Assembly (NCBI GenBank): GCA_016188835.1
Contig: JACPHB010000024.1
Span: 1 to 32,778, forward strand
Reading direction: 5' to 3'
Source: Parcubacteria group bacterium
GTDB taxonomy: Bacteria > Patescibacteriota > Minisyncoccia > UBA10092
Length of the DNA: 32,778 nucleotides
Shown here in pieces: positions 23,064-32,486 of the stretch. Within the stretch, counting starts at the first letter, position 1; every line of letters starts with the position of its first letter. Under the pieces are notes generated by a model. It was given only the letters and a program-made list of their open reading frames with translations, was not told the DNA's origin and made no database searches. The translations under genes and the position numbers were made by a program.

Positions 23064-23181
23064 AAAAATTACAAATTAAAAATCAAATCTCAAAATTAAT
23101 GTTTATATTTTATCATCTAAAAATTTTTCCCGCAAAATTTTTATAAGTTAAACATTTGAAACCTTGATTATTTTAGTTTTG

Positions 23182-23202
23182 TTACATATTATGTAATATA
23201 AT
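23182..23202 (+). promoter_or_regulatory. Possible promoter/operator: palindrome TTACATA-T-TATGTAA abutting a TATAAT box
   Basis: 15-nt palindrome 23182-23196 followed directly by TATAAT 23197-23202, ~43 nt upstream of the next start codon. Confidence 0.4.
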
Positions 23203-23244
23203 GCGATTAAATTAGCTTGTTCGTTAAAAATGCGGAGATCAAAA

Positions 23245-23589
23245 ATGAGTGAAAAATGGAGTATGATTTTTGGTTTCAATTTAGTATATAAAAACTATCA
23301 TTACCCCAGATTTATAAACTTTGATGCAGAAAATGATCAAGACGCGAAGAAAAAAGTTCTTGATTTTTGTAAAAAAATTGTTGCAAGAATGAAACATGCT
23401 AAATGGGAATATTTCATTATACAGGCAATGCCGTACTGTAAACAAAAAAGCGAAATATTAGATGGCAACAGAATGATTCGAATAAAACTAAAATTTAGTA
23501 ACAGGAAGATTTTAAGAATTAAAAATCCTGATAAGGTATTAGTTCAAGGCTATGGCACCGAAGCATTAAAACAGCTTAGCCGATCGTAA
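23245..23589 (+). CDS. Hypothetical protein
   Basis: ORF MSEKWSMIFGFNLVYKNYHYPRFINFDAENDQDAKKKVLDF..., followed by a hairpin with T run. Confidence 0.5.
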   Translation: MSEKWSMIFGFNLVYKNYHYPRFINFDAENDQDAKKKVLDFCKKIVARMKHAKWEYFIIQAMPYCKQKSEILDGNRMIRIKLKFSNRKILRIKNPDKVLVQGYGTEALKQLSRS

Positions 23590-23596
23590 TTTTTTG

Positions 23597-23622
23597 CGCT
23601 CCCATGGGCGCTTTTTATTTTG
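23597..23622 (+). terminator. Putative intrinsic terminator
   Basis: GCGCTCCCATGGGCGCTTTTTATTTT. Confidence 0.6.
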
Positions 23623-23673
23623 CCAAGAACATTTTGAAGAGTTCATGATTCGAGAAATAAAATAAAAATTAAC

Positions 23674-23701
23674 GCATAATTTGACGGTTGTCCTGAAATG
23701 C
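23674..23701. repeat. Palindromic motif copy R1 (degenerate) upstream of the Cas2-like gene
   Basis: GCATAATTTGACGGTTGTCCTGAAATGC aligns with R2 and R3. Confidence 0.65.
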
Positions 23702-23727
23702 ATTAATAACGTTAATCAAAAATAAAA

Positions 23728-23766
23728 TCACGGCATAAATTGACGATCGTCGCTAAGTGCTGTAAT
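23728..23766. repeat. Palindromic motif copy R2 just upstream of the Cas2-like gene
   Basis: TCACGGCATAAATTGACGATCGTCGCTAAGTGCTGTAAT; shares 27 consecutive nt (AAATCACGGCATAAATTGACGATCGTC) with R3. Confidence 0.85.
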
Positions 23767-23793
23767 CTTGTTTAAGATTTATATAAAATTTAT

Positions 23794-24342
23794 ATGAGAA
23801 GTCTTTTTAAAAGAAAAATCTTATTTACGCTAGCAGCCGGCGTTGCTCTTGGTTTGCATCGTTCGCCGCAGCAATATTTTAAAATTATAGGCGACATTCC
23901 CAAAGAATGGCGCAAAATGAAGAGGGGCTATCTTAGAGATTGCATTCGCGAGTTTTATAATGACAAGTTAATTGATTTTAAAGAAAATCCCGATGGGATC
24001 TGTCAGATTATACTAACAGAAAAAGGAAGGAAAAAAGTTATTGCTTTTGATTTAGACAATATGGCAATCAAGAAACCGGCTTTTTGGGATAAAAAATGGC
24101 GAGTAGTTACTTTTGATATTCCGGAATCAAAAAGACCAGCTCGAAATGCCTTGCGCCGGAAACTCAATGATCTTGGTTTTTATTCTTTACAGAAAAGTGT
24201 TTTTGTTTATCCATATAATTGCTTAGATGAAATTGAGTTTATTGCGGAAATTTTTCAAGTTAGACCATATGTTAAATTTTTTGAGGCCACCAAGGTTACG
24301 AATGAATCAGAACTCAAATTACATTTTGAAAGTATTCCGTGA
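23794..24342 (+). CDS. PaaX-like / Cas2-like protein (N-terminal wHTH plus C-terminal Cas2-type ferredoxin fold)
   Basis: N-term wHTH-like RGYLRDCIREFYNDKLIDFKENPDGICQIILTEKGRKKVIAFDLDNM. C-term WRVVTFDIPESKRPARNALRRKLNDLGFYSLQKSVFVYPYNCLDEIEFIAEIF, matching the Cas2/PaaX C-terminal pattern. Confidence 0.75.
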   Translation: MRSLFKRKILFTLAAGVALGLHRSPQQYFKIIGDIPKEWRKMKRGYLRDCIREFYNDKLIDFKENPDGICQIILTEKGRKKVIAFDLDNMAIKKPAFWDKKWRVVTFDIPESKRPARNALRRKLNDLGFYSLQKSVFVYPYNCLDEIEFIAEIFQVRPYVKFFEATKVTNESELKLHFESIP

Positions 24343-24405
24343 AATTTTAAAAGTGGGGGAGTAATCTAAAAATCTGTTATTTGATAAAAATCTGATAAAA
24401 AAATT

Positions 24406-24449
24406 AAATCACGGCATAAATTGACGATCGTCTTATAATGCCGTGATTT
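24406..24449. repeat. Palindromic motif copy R3 downstream of the Cas2-like gene
   Basis: AAATCACGGCAT-AAATT-GACGATCGTC-TTATA-ATGCCGTGATTT: perfect 12-bp outer arms around a 10-bp inner palindrome, same symmetry centre. Confidence 0.9.
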
Positions 24450-24557
24450 TATTATTACTAGATTTATAGAGAGGGTGATATTATACTCTGTTATAATATT
24501 AGAATTGAAAATACATAAAGTTGATTTTCATTTAATTATTTGATAGAATGTAATTCT

Positions 24558-24863
24558 ATGGGGGGAGTGCAGACACAAAGGCATACGAAGGGGAAAAGAA
24601 ACCGGAGGCGGTCTCATTTGGCTTTGAAAAAAACTTTTTTAGCGGTTTGCGATAAATGCGATCGTGAGGTCTTGCCGCACCATATTTGCGCTTATTGCGG
24701 CTATTATAACAAGCGAGAGGTGATTGATGTTTTAGCAAAACTTGATAAAAAAGAAAAGAAAAAGCGGTTAAAAGAGGAAGCGGCGGCTCAAACGGCTCGT
24801 GGCGAGCATAAGGGTGGCGAAAATATGTCGGAATTAAACCCAGAAGAGCTTTCAAAAAAATAA
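24558..24863 (+). CDS. rpmF: 50S ribosomal protein L32 with C-terminal extension
   Basis: MGGVQTQRHTKGKRNRRRSHLALKKTFLAVCDKCDREVLPHHICAYCGYYNKREVIDVLA: bL32 with two CxxC Zn motifs. Confidence 0.9.
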   Translation: MGGVQTQRHTKGKRNRRRSHLALKKTFLAVCDKCDREVLPHHICAYCGYYNKREVIDVLAKLDKKEKKKRLKEEAAAQTARGEHKGGENMSELNPEELSKK

Positions 24864-24913
24864 ATTTACGGCTAAATATATTTTTTAAGTTTATTATTAA
24901 ATAGTTTAAAATT

Positions 24914-25684
24914 ATGAATAAAAAATTTAAAAAAATTCTTATAACAACGGTTTTGGGCATTGCGTTTGCTTTTTCGGTTGCGGCCCAAACTAACGTGCCG
25001 ACTACTGGCGCCGGATTAAAAGAGCGCGCTAAAGATTTACGGCAGAATATTCAAAATATTAAAACCCAAGTAAAAACCGAGCGTGAGGATATAAAAGCGA
25101 AGAGAACTGAACTAAACACACAATTAAAAGATGAACGTGAGGCGGCAAAAAAGCGCATTGAGATCGCGCGAGAGGAAGCTAAAAAAGCGGCCGAAACACG
25201 CCGTGCGGAATTAAAAGATAAAATAAGCAAATTGCGCGACGAAAAAAAGAAACAAATTGCCACTCGGCTTAATGAACAACTGGCTCACATTAATACTCAA
25301 TGGACTAACCACTTTAGTAAAGTGTTAGATCGCCTTTCCGAGATTCTTTCTAAAGTTGAATTAAGGGCCGAGAAAGCTCAAACTGCGGGCAAGGATGTTT
25401 CTGCAGTAAAAACCGCGATTCAAAATGCCAAAACCGCTATTGAAACTGCCAGAACTGCAGTGGAAACTCAAGCGAAGAAAACTTATACTGCCACTTTCAC
25501 TTCTGAAGATAAACTCGGCGCGGCGTTTAAAGCGGTAAAAGAGCAGTTTAAAACAGATTTATTTGGGCTTCGCGATGGAGCAATGAAAAGCGCTCGTGAA
25601 GCCGTTAAGAACGCGAATCAGGCATTAAAAGGCGTTCCCCGTGTAGACGAAGAACCGAAAGCCACTACAACGCCATCGCAATAA
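24914..25684 (+). CDS. Secreted coiled-coil protein, unknown function
   Basis: Signal-like N-term KILITTVLGIAFAFSVAAQ, then long charged heptad-like helices. Confidence 0.65.
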   Translation: MNKKFKKILITTVLGIAFAFSVAAQTNVPTTGAGLKERAKDLRQNIQNIKTQVKTEREDIKAKRTELNTQLKDEREAAKKRIEIAREEAKKAAETRRAELKDKISKLRDEKKKQIATRLNEQLAHINTQWTNHFSKVLDRLSEILSKVELRAEKAQTAGKDVSAVKTAIQNAKTAIETARTAVETQAKKTYTATFTSEDKLGAAFKAVKEQFKTDLFGLRDGAMKSAREAVKNANQALKGVPRVDEEPKATTTPSQ

Positions 25685-25717
25685 ATTATATTCGTAAATA
25701 ATTAAGAATAAAAAAAT

Positions 25718-25948
25718 ATGGAAACATCAAATAAAACTTGGCTTTGGATTCTAATCGCAGTTGTTGTCTTGGCGCTCGCCTGGACCGCTTGGCAATATGG
25801 TTTTTTTAATCGAATAATCATCAAAGAAGAAGCGCCGATTTTGGATAATGACACCACCGCTACAATCGATAAGGATTTAAACGCGGTTGATGTCGGCAAT
25901 CCGGATCAGGATTTAAAGCAATTAGACGCTGACTTAAATCAACTTTAA
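25718..25948 (+). CDS. Small membrane-anchored hypothetical protein
   Basis: TM helix WLWILIAVVVLALAWTAWQYGFF followed by an acidic tail. Confidence 0.55.
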   Translation: METSNKTWLWILIAVVVLALAWTAWQYGFFNRIIIKEEAPILDNDTTATIDKDLNAVDVGNPDQDLKQLDADLNQL

Positions 25949-25975
25949 GGTAATAATTTAAAATTAAAATAAAAA

Positions 25976-26161
25976 ATGAACCAAAAATATTTTTATAATG
26001 TTACTTTGGTAATTTTTTCTATGATTGCCATACTTCATGCTTTGCGTTTGGTTTACGGCTGGAGCGCGATTATCGGCGGTTGGGAAGTTCCTATGTGGCT
26101 AAGCGGCCTGGCGGTAATTTTGGCCGGCTACTTAGCTTACAGCGCTTTTAAGTTAAAGTAA
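25976..26161 (+). CDS. Small membrane protein, unknown function
   Basis: 61 aa with two hydrophobic segments; abuts the next CDS (TAATG). Confidence 0.55.
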   Translation: MNQKYFYNVTLVIFSMIAILHALRLVYGWSAIIGGWEVPMWLSGLAVILAGYLAYSAFKLK

Positions 26162-26529
26162 TGTCAGAACGAAAAATTGCTATTTTTCTATTGCGGCTCG
26201 GATTAGCTTTCGTGTTTTTTTATGCCGCCATATTCTCATTTTTAAATCCTAACGATTGGATAGGATTTTTCCCCATTTTTATAAGAGACATTTTATCGGT
26301 GCAATTTTTGCTGATAACTTTTAGCTTCTATGAGCTTATTTTGGGCTTTTGGCTAATTAGCGGAAAATGGCAATTTTATGCCGGTCTCATTTCAGCGGCA
26401 ACCCTTTTGGGCATTATAATTTTTAATTTCGGCGCCTTCGACATTGTTTTCCGCGATGTCGGATTATTTTTTGCCTCTTTGGCGTTTGTTTTTCTATCGC
26501 GACAGACAAATCTAATCCAAAGCGATTGA
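26161..26529 (+). CDS. DoxX-like membrane protein
   Basis: LLRLGLAFVFFYAAIFSFLNPNDWIGFFP...FYELILGFWLISGKWQFYAGLISAATLLGIIIFN. Confidence 0.55.
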   Translation: MSERKIAIFLLRLGLAFVFFYAAIFSFLNPNDWIGFFPIFIRDILSVQFLLITFSFYELILGFWLISGKWQFYAGLISAATLLGIIIFNFGAFDIVFRDVGLFFASLAFVFLSRQTNLIQSD

Positions 26530-26564
26530 TTGCAACTTCGTCAAAAATCTGATATAATTTTTTT

Positions 26565-26819
26565 ATGGGAAAGGAAGGAAATAAAACATCTTTAACTCCG
26601 GAAGAAGAAACTTTGATTTTAGTGCGCAAACTCTGGCAGGCGGAAAAATGGCGCCGTTTCTGGGGCATTTTAAGATATGTTGTTTATATTGGAGTAATTT
26701 TTGGCACATTCTATTTTCTTACCCCTTACATCGAACGCTATTTTAATATAATACAAGGACTGCGAGGTGCCCAAAGTCCGCAGGAACTGCAAAAAGTTCT
26801 GCAGCAATTGCAAAAATGA
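26565..26819 (+). CDS. Small single-TM hypothetical protein
   Basis: 84 aa with one TM; overlaps the start of the next gene (ATGATG). Confidence 0.5.
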   Translation: MGKEGNKTSLTPEEETLILVRKLWQAEKWRRFWGILRYVVYIGVIFGTFYFLTPYIERYFNIIQGLRGAQSPQELQKVLQQLQK

Positions 26820-28822
26820 TGAATCCCAATTTTTATAAAATTACCAGTAAATATTCTAAATGGTTCGGACCGGCTGTCGTCGGTCTCTTAATTATTATTA
26901 CGCTTTTGGCTTATGTTAAAGTTTTTCGCGCTGAATTTGTCTACGACGATTACGCTTTTATAGTGAACAACAAAGATATCCAAAACTTTAAGCCATTTTC
27001 CAAGTTCTTTTTAAGCCCTAATATTTTTACCGGAAGCAATTATCATACCGAGACTGGCGGGGGAAAAAACTGGAGGCCGATAGCATCTTTAGCGTTTGCG
27101 GCGCAATACGCAAGTTTTGGCAAAAACCCATCCGGTTTTCATTTTACCAGTATTCTCCTCCATATTTTTAATTTAATTTTGGTTTATATTTTGGCGATGA
27201 AGCTTACTCGGCGGATTGGCATTGCCGCCATAACAACGGCTTTTTGGGCGCTGCATCCGACGGCAACCGAAGCGGTAAGCTGGGTCGCCAATCAAAGCAG
27301 TTTGATTTTTTTCGGTTTTTTTATTTTGGCCGTTTTAGCACTTTTTAAATTTACCGACAATTATCAAAAAAAATATTTATTTATTTCCTATTTATTTTTT
27401 GGTCTTTCCCTGTTGTCAAAAGAAACGGCGCTTGGGGGAATTTTTATAATTCTTTTTATATTTTTATTTTATTTAAAAAAGCACTGGAAGTTGTTTCTGC
27501 CTTTTGTTTTAATGAGTTTATTCTATTTTTACGCCCGTTATAAAATTTTAGGCGCTTTAGGCGATCACGCTTCGCGCGGCGGATTTTTAGAGAATATTCT
27601 GCTTGCTCCCACGGTATTTTATAAATACATAAGTTTGGCGGTTTATCCGGTTAACCTGTTGCTAAATTATGCTAACTTTCCTTTGCCATCCGGCATTGGG
27701 GACCCAAGAGTGATTGCCGGAATTTTATTATTTTCTGTTTCTTTGCTTCTTTTTTACGTGGGACTTAAAAAATTCAAATTTAATTTCGTTATCGGCATTG
27801 TTTGGTTTGTAGCTTTTCTTCTTCCGGTGCTCCAGATTATTCCGTTTCAAGACATTGTTGGCGAGCGATTTCTTTACGCGCCGCTTGCAGGATTTTTTCT
27901 GGCCGCAGTATTGGGGTTAGATAATTTTTTATCTTATATAAAATCTAAATTTAATCAGAATTTTTATCCGTTCGGGAAAACCGTTGCCGCGATTGCTTTA
28001 ATATTATTTTTTATTTTGACTTTTAATCGCAATAACGACTGGCTTAATTCGGAAAACCTTTGGAATAGCGTTTTAATAATTGATCCGGTAAATCAAAAGG
28101 CCTTAAGCAACTTAACTGGTTATTACATAAGTCAAGGCAAAACCGCTAAAATTATTGAAACGTCGGAAAAATTATTAAAAATAAATCCCGATGACATTGG
28201 CGGGCACATAAATTTAGGCGTGGGGTTAGCTATGGCTGGTAGGTTGGAAGAAGCCGAATCAAAATTTTTATATGCGATTTCCAAAAAACCGGATTATCAA
28301 CCGGCCTTGATTAATTTAGCGGTCATTTATCAAAATACCGGCCGTTATGATAAGGCCCTAGAAATTATCAAAAATTTAAACAAAAAATATCCGGATGATG
28401 AAGATATAAAACAGCGCCTGGCTCAACTTGAAAACATAGTCAAATATAATAAACCCGCCGCGACGGATATAAATTTAGTCGGAGAAGGGGAAAATTATTC
28501 TTATATAGAATCGGAACTTCAAGGCCCGGCTATTGAAGGAAATATTGTAAATTCCGGTATCTACGGTAAGGTTATTACTGTTTTCGGCGCTCCTTTTGAG
28601 GCATCCATTGATGTTTTTTCCGCAAATGATGCTTCAAAAACTTTTATTTCAATTCGGACTCACAGCGATGGTACCTTTCAGATTCCTTTGCGGCCCGGTT
28701 CTTACTTCCTAAAACCGATTGATCCCGACGGTCCCATGGCGCCCGCTCAAGAAAAATATCCGATTAATATAGGAAGCGGCCGCTGGCTTCAGATTAAAAT
28801 AGAGTATATCATCAACGAATAG
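26816..28822 (+). CDS. TMTC-like polytopic membrane glycosyltransferase-type protein with TPRs and C-terminal carboxypeptidase-regulatory-like domain
   Basis: FVYDDYAFIVNNKDI, NWRPIASLAFAAQYASFG, LHPTATEAVSWVANQSSLIFFGFF, LLSKETALGGIFIILFIF, then TPR repeats and a beta-rich tail. Confidence 0.75.
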   Translation: MMNPNFYKITSKYSKWFGPAVVGLLIIITLLAYVKVFRAEFVYDDYAFIVNNKDIQNFKPFSKFFLSPNIFTGSNYHTETGGGKNWRPIASLAFAAQYASFGKNPSGFHFTSILLHIFNLILVYILAMKLTRRIGIAAITTAFWALHPTATEAVSWVANQSSLIFFGFFILAVLALFKFTDNYQKKYLFISYLFFGLSLLSKETALGGIFIILFIFLFYLKKHWKLFLPFVLMSLFYFYARYKILGALGDHASRGGFLENILLAPTVFYKYISLAVYPVNLLLNYANFPLPSGIGDPRVIAGILLFSVSLLLFYVGLKKFKFNFVIGIVWFVAFLLPVLQIIPFQDIVGERFLYAPLAGFFLAAVLGLDNFLSYIKSKFNQNFYPFGKTVAAIALILFFILTFNRNNDWLNSENLWNSVLIIDPVNQKALSNLTGYYISQGKTAKIIETSEKLLKINPDDIGGHINLGVGLAMAGRLEEAESKFLYAISKKPDYQPALINLAVIYQNTGRYDKALEIIKNLNKKYPDDEDIKQRLAQLENIVKYNKPAATDINLVGEGENYSYIESELQGPAIEGNIVNSGIYGKVITVFGAPFEASIDVFSANDASKTFISIRTHSDGTFQIPLRPGSYFLKPIDPDGPMAPAQEKYPINIGSGRWLQIKIEYIINE

Positions 28823-28828
28823 CGAATT

Positions 28829-30670
28829 ATGAATGACAATGTCCAGCAAATTAAAGAGAAATTAAACATTTCCGATGTTATATCTGGATATCTTCGGCTG
28901 ACCAAAGCCGGAGTTAACTATAAGGCGCTGTGCCCTTTTCATAATGAGAAAACACCGTCTTTTATGGTTTCTCCTTCGCGTCAGAGTTGGCATTGTTTCG
29001 GCTGCGGAATTGGCGGGGATATTTTTACTTTCGTTGAGAAAATTGAGGGTATTGAATTTATTGATACCTTAAAAATACTGGCGGAAAAAGCCGGCGTAGA
29101 ATTGGAATATGGCGACCCAAAAGCGCGCTCTGAAAAAGACCATCTTTACGAAATATGCGAATCGGCGGCGCAATTTTTTATAACTTCAATTAGTAACGCA
29201 AATCCAATTTTAGATTATCTTCGCAAAAGGGGATTAAACAATGAAACAATTGATGAGTGGCGAATAGGTTATGCTCCGGATTCCTGGGATTCGCTTTTGT
29301 CTTTTCTTTTAAAAAAAGGATATCGGGAGAATGAAATCGAAAAAGCCGGTCTTATTATCCAAGCTCCCCGCCTGCGCCAAGGCTTTGGCGGGCAGGCAAG
29401 CTCCAAGTTTCAAGTTCCAAAATATCATGATAGGTTTCGCAATCGTTTGATGTTTCCCATTTTTGATACCAGCGGGCGGGTTGTGGCTTTTTCGGGAAGA
29501 ACGATGAATGAAATTATTTCTTCCAGAACCGAATCATTTGAAACCGGAAAATACATAAATTCTCCCGAAACTATTTTGTACAGTAAAAGCCGCATTTTAT
29601 ATGGTTTTGATCGCGCCAAAACCGATATCAGGAAAAATGATGCGGCGATTTTGGTTGAGGGCCAAATGGATGTTATTTTGCCGTGGCAAGACGGCGTTAG
29701 GAATATTATTGCCACCTCCGGCACGGCTTTAACCGAAGAACAGCTTACAATAATAAAACGGCTTACCGGTAATCTTATTATGGCTTTTGACATGGATGAT
29801 GCTGGTTTTCGGGCAACAAAGCGCGGCATTGATTTGGCAAATGAGCAAGGGTTTAATATTTCGGTCTTAAGATTAGAGTCGGGCAAAGACGCGGCCGACT
29901 TTGTTAAAGACAACCCGGGAAAATTTCAAGAAATTATTGGAAAATCCGAACCGATCATGTCCTATTATTTTAAAGAAATTTTTAGGCAATTTTCTCCGGA
30001 TAAACTTGAGGGCAAAAAAATAATTGCTTTAAATCTTCTTTCCGAAATAAAACGAATGCCTTCCGCCATTGAGCGTTCAAGCTGGATAAGAGAGCTTGGC
30101 TTGCGCTTGGGCGTATCCGAATCCGATCTTAAAGAAGAAATGGAGCGTCTTGAAACGCATGAAACAGATATAAATGACATCCCAAGTCGTTCCGTGTCCG
30201 GCCCAAATGAGCCCGCTGCCAAGAAAACAAGAAAAGAAATTTTGAGCGAACGGCTTTTAGCGTTATTATTAAAAAAGACGGATTCTATTGCCGAAACGGT
30301 TAAGGTTGCCGCTTTTATGCCGACTCGCGATTTTGAATTTTTATCCGCTTTTTTGGAAAATAACGGAAATTTTTCTCAAATCAGATCGGCAATTCCAGCT
30401 GATTGGCGCTCCCGTTTGGATTTTTTATATATGCTTGGCGACTTTGAACTTAGTAAAGCCAATTCTGATTTTGACCTTGGCAAAGAAGTTATTTTCATAA
30501 CCAAAGAAATTGAGCGTGAACATTATAAAGAAAGCTTGCTAAAAATCGGTAATGAAATTAGCAGGTGCGAGGCCAATGGTTCTAACTCGGATAGTATGAC
30601 AAATGAATTTCAAAACATTTCAAAAAAATTATATCAATTAAATGAAAAAGAAAAAGACAAAAAAATTTAA
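28829..30670 (+). CDS. dnaG: DNA primase
   Basis: Zn finger [108 protein letters not shown]. Confidence 0.96.
   Translation: MNDNVQQIKEKLNISDVISGYLRLTKAGVNYKALCPFHNEKTPSFMVSPSRQSWHCFGCGIGGDIFTFVEKIEGIEFIDTLKILAEKAGVELEYGDPKARSEKDHLYEICESAAQFFITSISNANPILDYLRKRGLNNETIDEWRIGYAPDSWDSLLSFLLKKGYRENEIEKAGLIIQAPRLRQGFGGQASSKFQVPKYHDRFRNRLMFPIFDTSGRVVAFSGRTMNEIISSRTESFETGKYINSPETILYSKSRILYGFDRAKTDIRKNDAAILVEGQMDVILPWQDGVRNIIATSGTALTEEQLTIIKRLTGNLIMAFDMDDAGFRATKRGIDLANEQGFNISVLRLESGKDAADFVKDNPGKFQEIIGKSEPIMSYYFKEIFRQFSPDKLEGKKIIALNLLSEIKRMPSAIERSSWIRELGLRLGVSESDLKEEMERLETHETDINDIPSRSVSGPNEPAAKKTRKEILSERLLALLLKKTDSIAETVKVAAFMPTRDFEFLSAFLENNGNFSQIRSAIPADWRSRLDFLYMLGDFELSKANSDFDLGKEVIFITKEIEREHYKESLLKIGNEISRCEANGSNSDSMTNEFQNISKKLYQLNEKEKDKKI
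29366..29397. repeat. In-frame palindromic repeat in dnaG (encodes [11 protein letters not shown])
   Basis: CCCCGCCTGCGCCAAGGCTTTGGCGGGCAGGC; same core as the gatA copy at 2244. Confidence 0.85.
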
Positions 30671-31859
30671 AACAAAAAAAGCTAAGCACGCGGTTAATCA
30701 CAAAAAAAGAACGGCTAAAAGAATCGGCGAAAGGTGGATAACCAAGGAAACGGGAAAAGTTAAATTCACCAAAAAAGAGCAGATTTTTGAAGATCGGGTA
30801 AAAGCCGTAATTTCTCGCGGTCGCGAGAGGGGCTTTGTAATGGAAACAGAAATCCTTAAATTTTTTCCCAACGTTGAAAAAGATATTTCCGAACTCGAAC
30901 GGCTTTATGACCGGCTGGAAGAAGCTAATATCAAAGTTGAAGAAAGCCAGGAATTTATAAAAGACGCGACGCCGGAGCCGACCGAAGACGAAATTAACCG
31001 GGCTTTAAATATTGAGGCCGACGACACCATTACTTCCGATTCGGTTCAAATGTATTTAAGGGAAATAGGCAGAACGCCGCTTCTAACCGGAAACGAAGAA
31101 AAAGAATTGGCTAAAAAAATTGAAAAAGGGGATATCGAATCGCGCAATAAATTGATTCAAGCGAATTTGCGGTTGGTGGTTTCCATTGCCAAGCGCTATG
31201 TGGGGCGCAGTCCGAATTTAACTTTGCTTGACTTGATTCAGGAAGGCAATCTGGGTTTAGCGCGGGCGGTTGATAAGTTTGATTATCGGCGGGGCTTTAA
31301 ATTTTCAACTTACGCCACCTGGTGGATAAGGCAAGCCATTACCCGAGCTTTAGCAGACCAATCGCGGACAATCAGAATTCCGGTTCACATGGTGGAAACA
31401 ATTTCCAAGTTTACCCAGGTAAAACGCCGCCTGCTTCAAGATTTGGGGCGCGAACCGCTTCCGGAAGAAATTGCTGCCGAAATGGGAGTTGATGTTGAAA
31501 AAATTCGGCATATAATTAAAATTTCCCAAGACACAATTTCTTTTGAAGCGCCCATCGGCGATGAAGATGAGGACTCATCGCTTGGCGATTTTATTGAAGA
31601 CGAAAAAGGAATTACGCCGGCTCAAGCGGCCGCTCTGCGGCTTTTGGGGGACCAAATTAAGGAAATAATAATTGATCTTGCTCCGCGGGAGCAGAAAATT
31701 TTAAAAATGCGTTTTGGGCTTGACGATGGCGTTACTCATACGCTTGAGGAAGTGGGCAATGAATTCGGCATTACTCGCGAACGAATCCGCCAAATTGAAT
31801 TCAAGGCGCTTGAAAAAATCCGCCAGCACCATCACTTGAAAAAATTGGAAGGATATTAA
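30642..31859 (+). CDS. rpoD: RNA polymerase sigma factor RpoD (sigma-70)
   Basis: [116 protein letters not shown]. Confidence 0.97.
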   Translation: MKKKKTKKFKTKKAKHAVNHKKRTAKRIGERWITKETGKVKFTKKEQIFEDRVKAVISRGRERGFVMETEILKFFPNVEKDISELERLYDRLEEANIKVEESQEFIKDATPEPTEDEINRALNIEADDTITSDSVQMYLREIGRTPLLTGNEEKELAKKIEKGDIESRNKLIQANLRLVVSIAKRYVGRSPNLTLLDLIQEGNLGLARAVDKFDYRRGFKFSTYATWWIRQAITRALADQSRTIRIPVHMVETISKFTQVKRRLLQDLGREPLPEEIAAEMGVDVEKIRHIIKISQDTISFEAPIGDEDEDSSLGDFIEDEKGITPAQAAALRLLGDQIKEIIIDLAPREQKILKMRFGLDDGVTHTLEEVGNEFGITRERIRQIEFKALEKIRQHHHLKKLEGY

Positions 31860-31888
31860 ATTAATTTACAATTTACAATTTTAAATTT

Positions 31889-32287
31889 ATGAAAAAATAT
31901 TTACTAGCAATTATAATAATTGCGCTTATTGTAGGAGCCGCTTATTTTATCTTTAAATTTTACAGCGGCGCAAAACCGGTGCTGGCACCATCAACGGCCA
32001 TTTCTCCAAAAACATGGACTGTTGAATATAAAGAAAATATATTTATTCCGAAAGAAATAAAAATCAAAAAAGGCGATACCGTAACTTGGATAAATAACAG
32101 TTTGGAGTCGCCGGTCTGGCCCGCTTCAGCATTTCATCCGACTCATAATGTTTATCCGGGTTTTGACGCTTTAAAAAGTTTGGGTAATGGAGAAAGCTAT
32201 TCGTTTAAATTTGATATAGTCGGCTCTTGGAAGTATCACGATCATTTGAATCCGTCAGTTACCGGAGTTGTTGTCGTTGAAGAATAA
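31889..32287 (+). CDS. Membrane-anchored cupredoxin (plastocyanin-like) protein
   Basis: N-term TM, then VEYKENIFIPKEIKIKKGDTVTWINNS...FHPTHNVYPG...SWKYHDHLNPSVTGVVVVE (His/Cys-type blue copper-like pattern, no Cys ligand in the loop). Confidence 0.75.
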   Translation: MKKYLLAIIIIALIVGAAYFIFKFYSGAKPVLAPSTAISPKTWTVEYKENIFIPKEIKIKKGDTVTWINNSLESPVWPASAFHPTHNVYPGFDALKSLGNGESYSFKFDIVGSWKYHDHLNPSVTGVVVVEE

Positions 32288-32296
32288 AAAGAATCA

Positions 32297-32331
32297 TAAA
32301 ATCCCGCCCCGCGACCGCGGGGCGGGATTTT
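32297..32331 (+). terminator. Strong intrinsic terminator
   Basis: AAAATCCCGCCCCGCGACCGCGGGGCGGGATTTT. Confidence 0.8.
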
Positions 32332-32373
32332 GATTTGATTTTTTCATAAAATTATGTAAAAATAATTTCGCAT

Positions 32374-32445
32374 TCCGGCATAGCTCAACGGTAGAGCAAC
32401 TCCCTGTTAAGGAGTGGGTTCCTGGTTCGAATCCAGGTGCCGGAG
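32374..32445 (+). tRNA. tRNA-Asn(GTT)
   Basis: TCCGGCATAGCTCAACGGTAGAGCAACTCC-CTGTTAA-GGAGTGGGTTCCTGGTTCGAATCCAGGTGCCGGAG; full cloverleaf, no encoded CCA. Confidence 0.93.
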
Positions 32446-32456
32446 CATTGATTGAG

Positions 32457-32486
32457 ATCGAGCAAGAGATTGCTCGATTTCTGTTT
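32457..32486 (+). terminator. Hairpin with T-rich tail downstream of tRNA-Asn
   Basis: ATCGAGCAA-GAGA-TTGCTCGAT followed by TTCTGTTTT. Confidence 0.5.

Noticed and set aside
23674-24449. CRISPR array around the Cas2-like gene
   Set aside because: Only three imperfect palindromic copies with non-uniform spacing on both sides of the gene, no spacer series, no cas1 or other cas genes.
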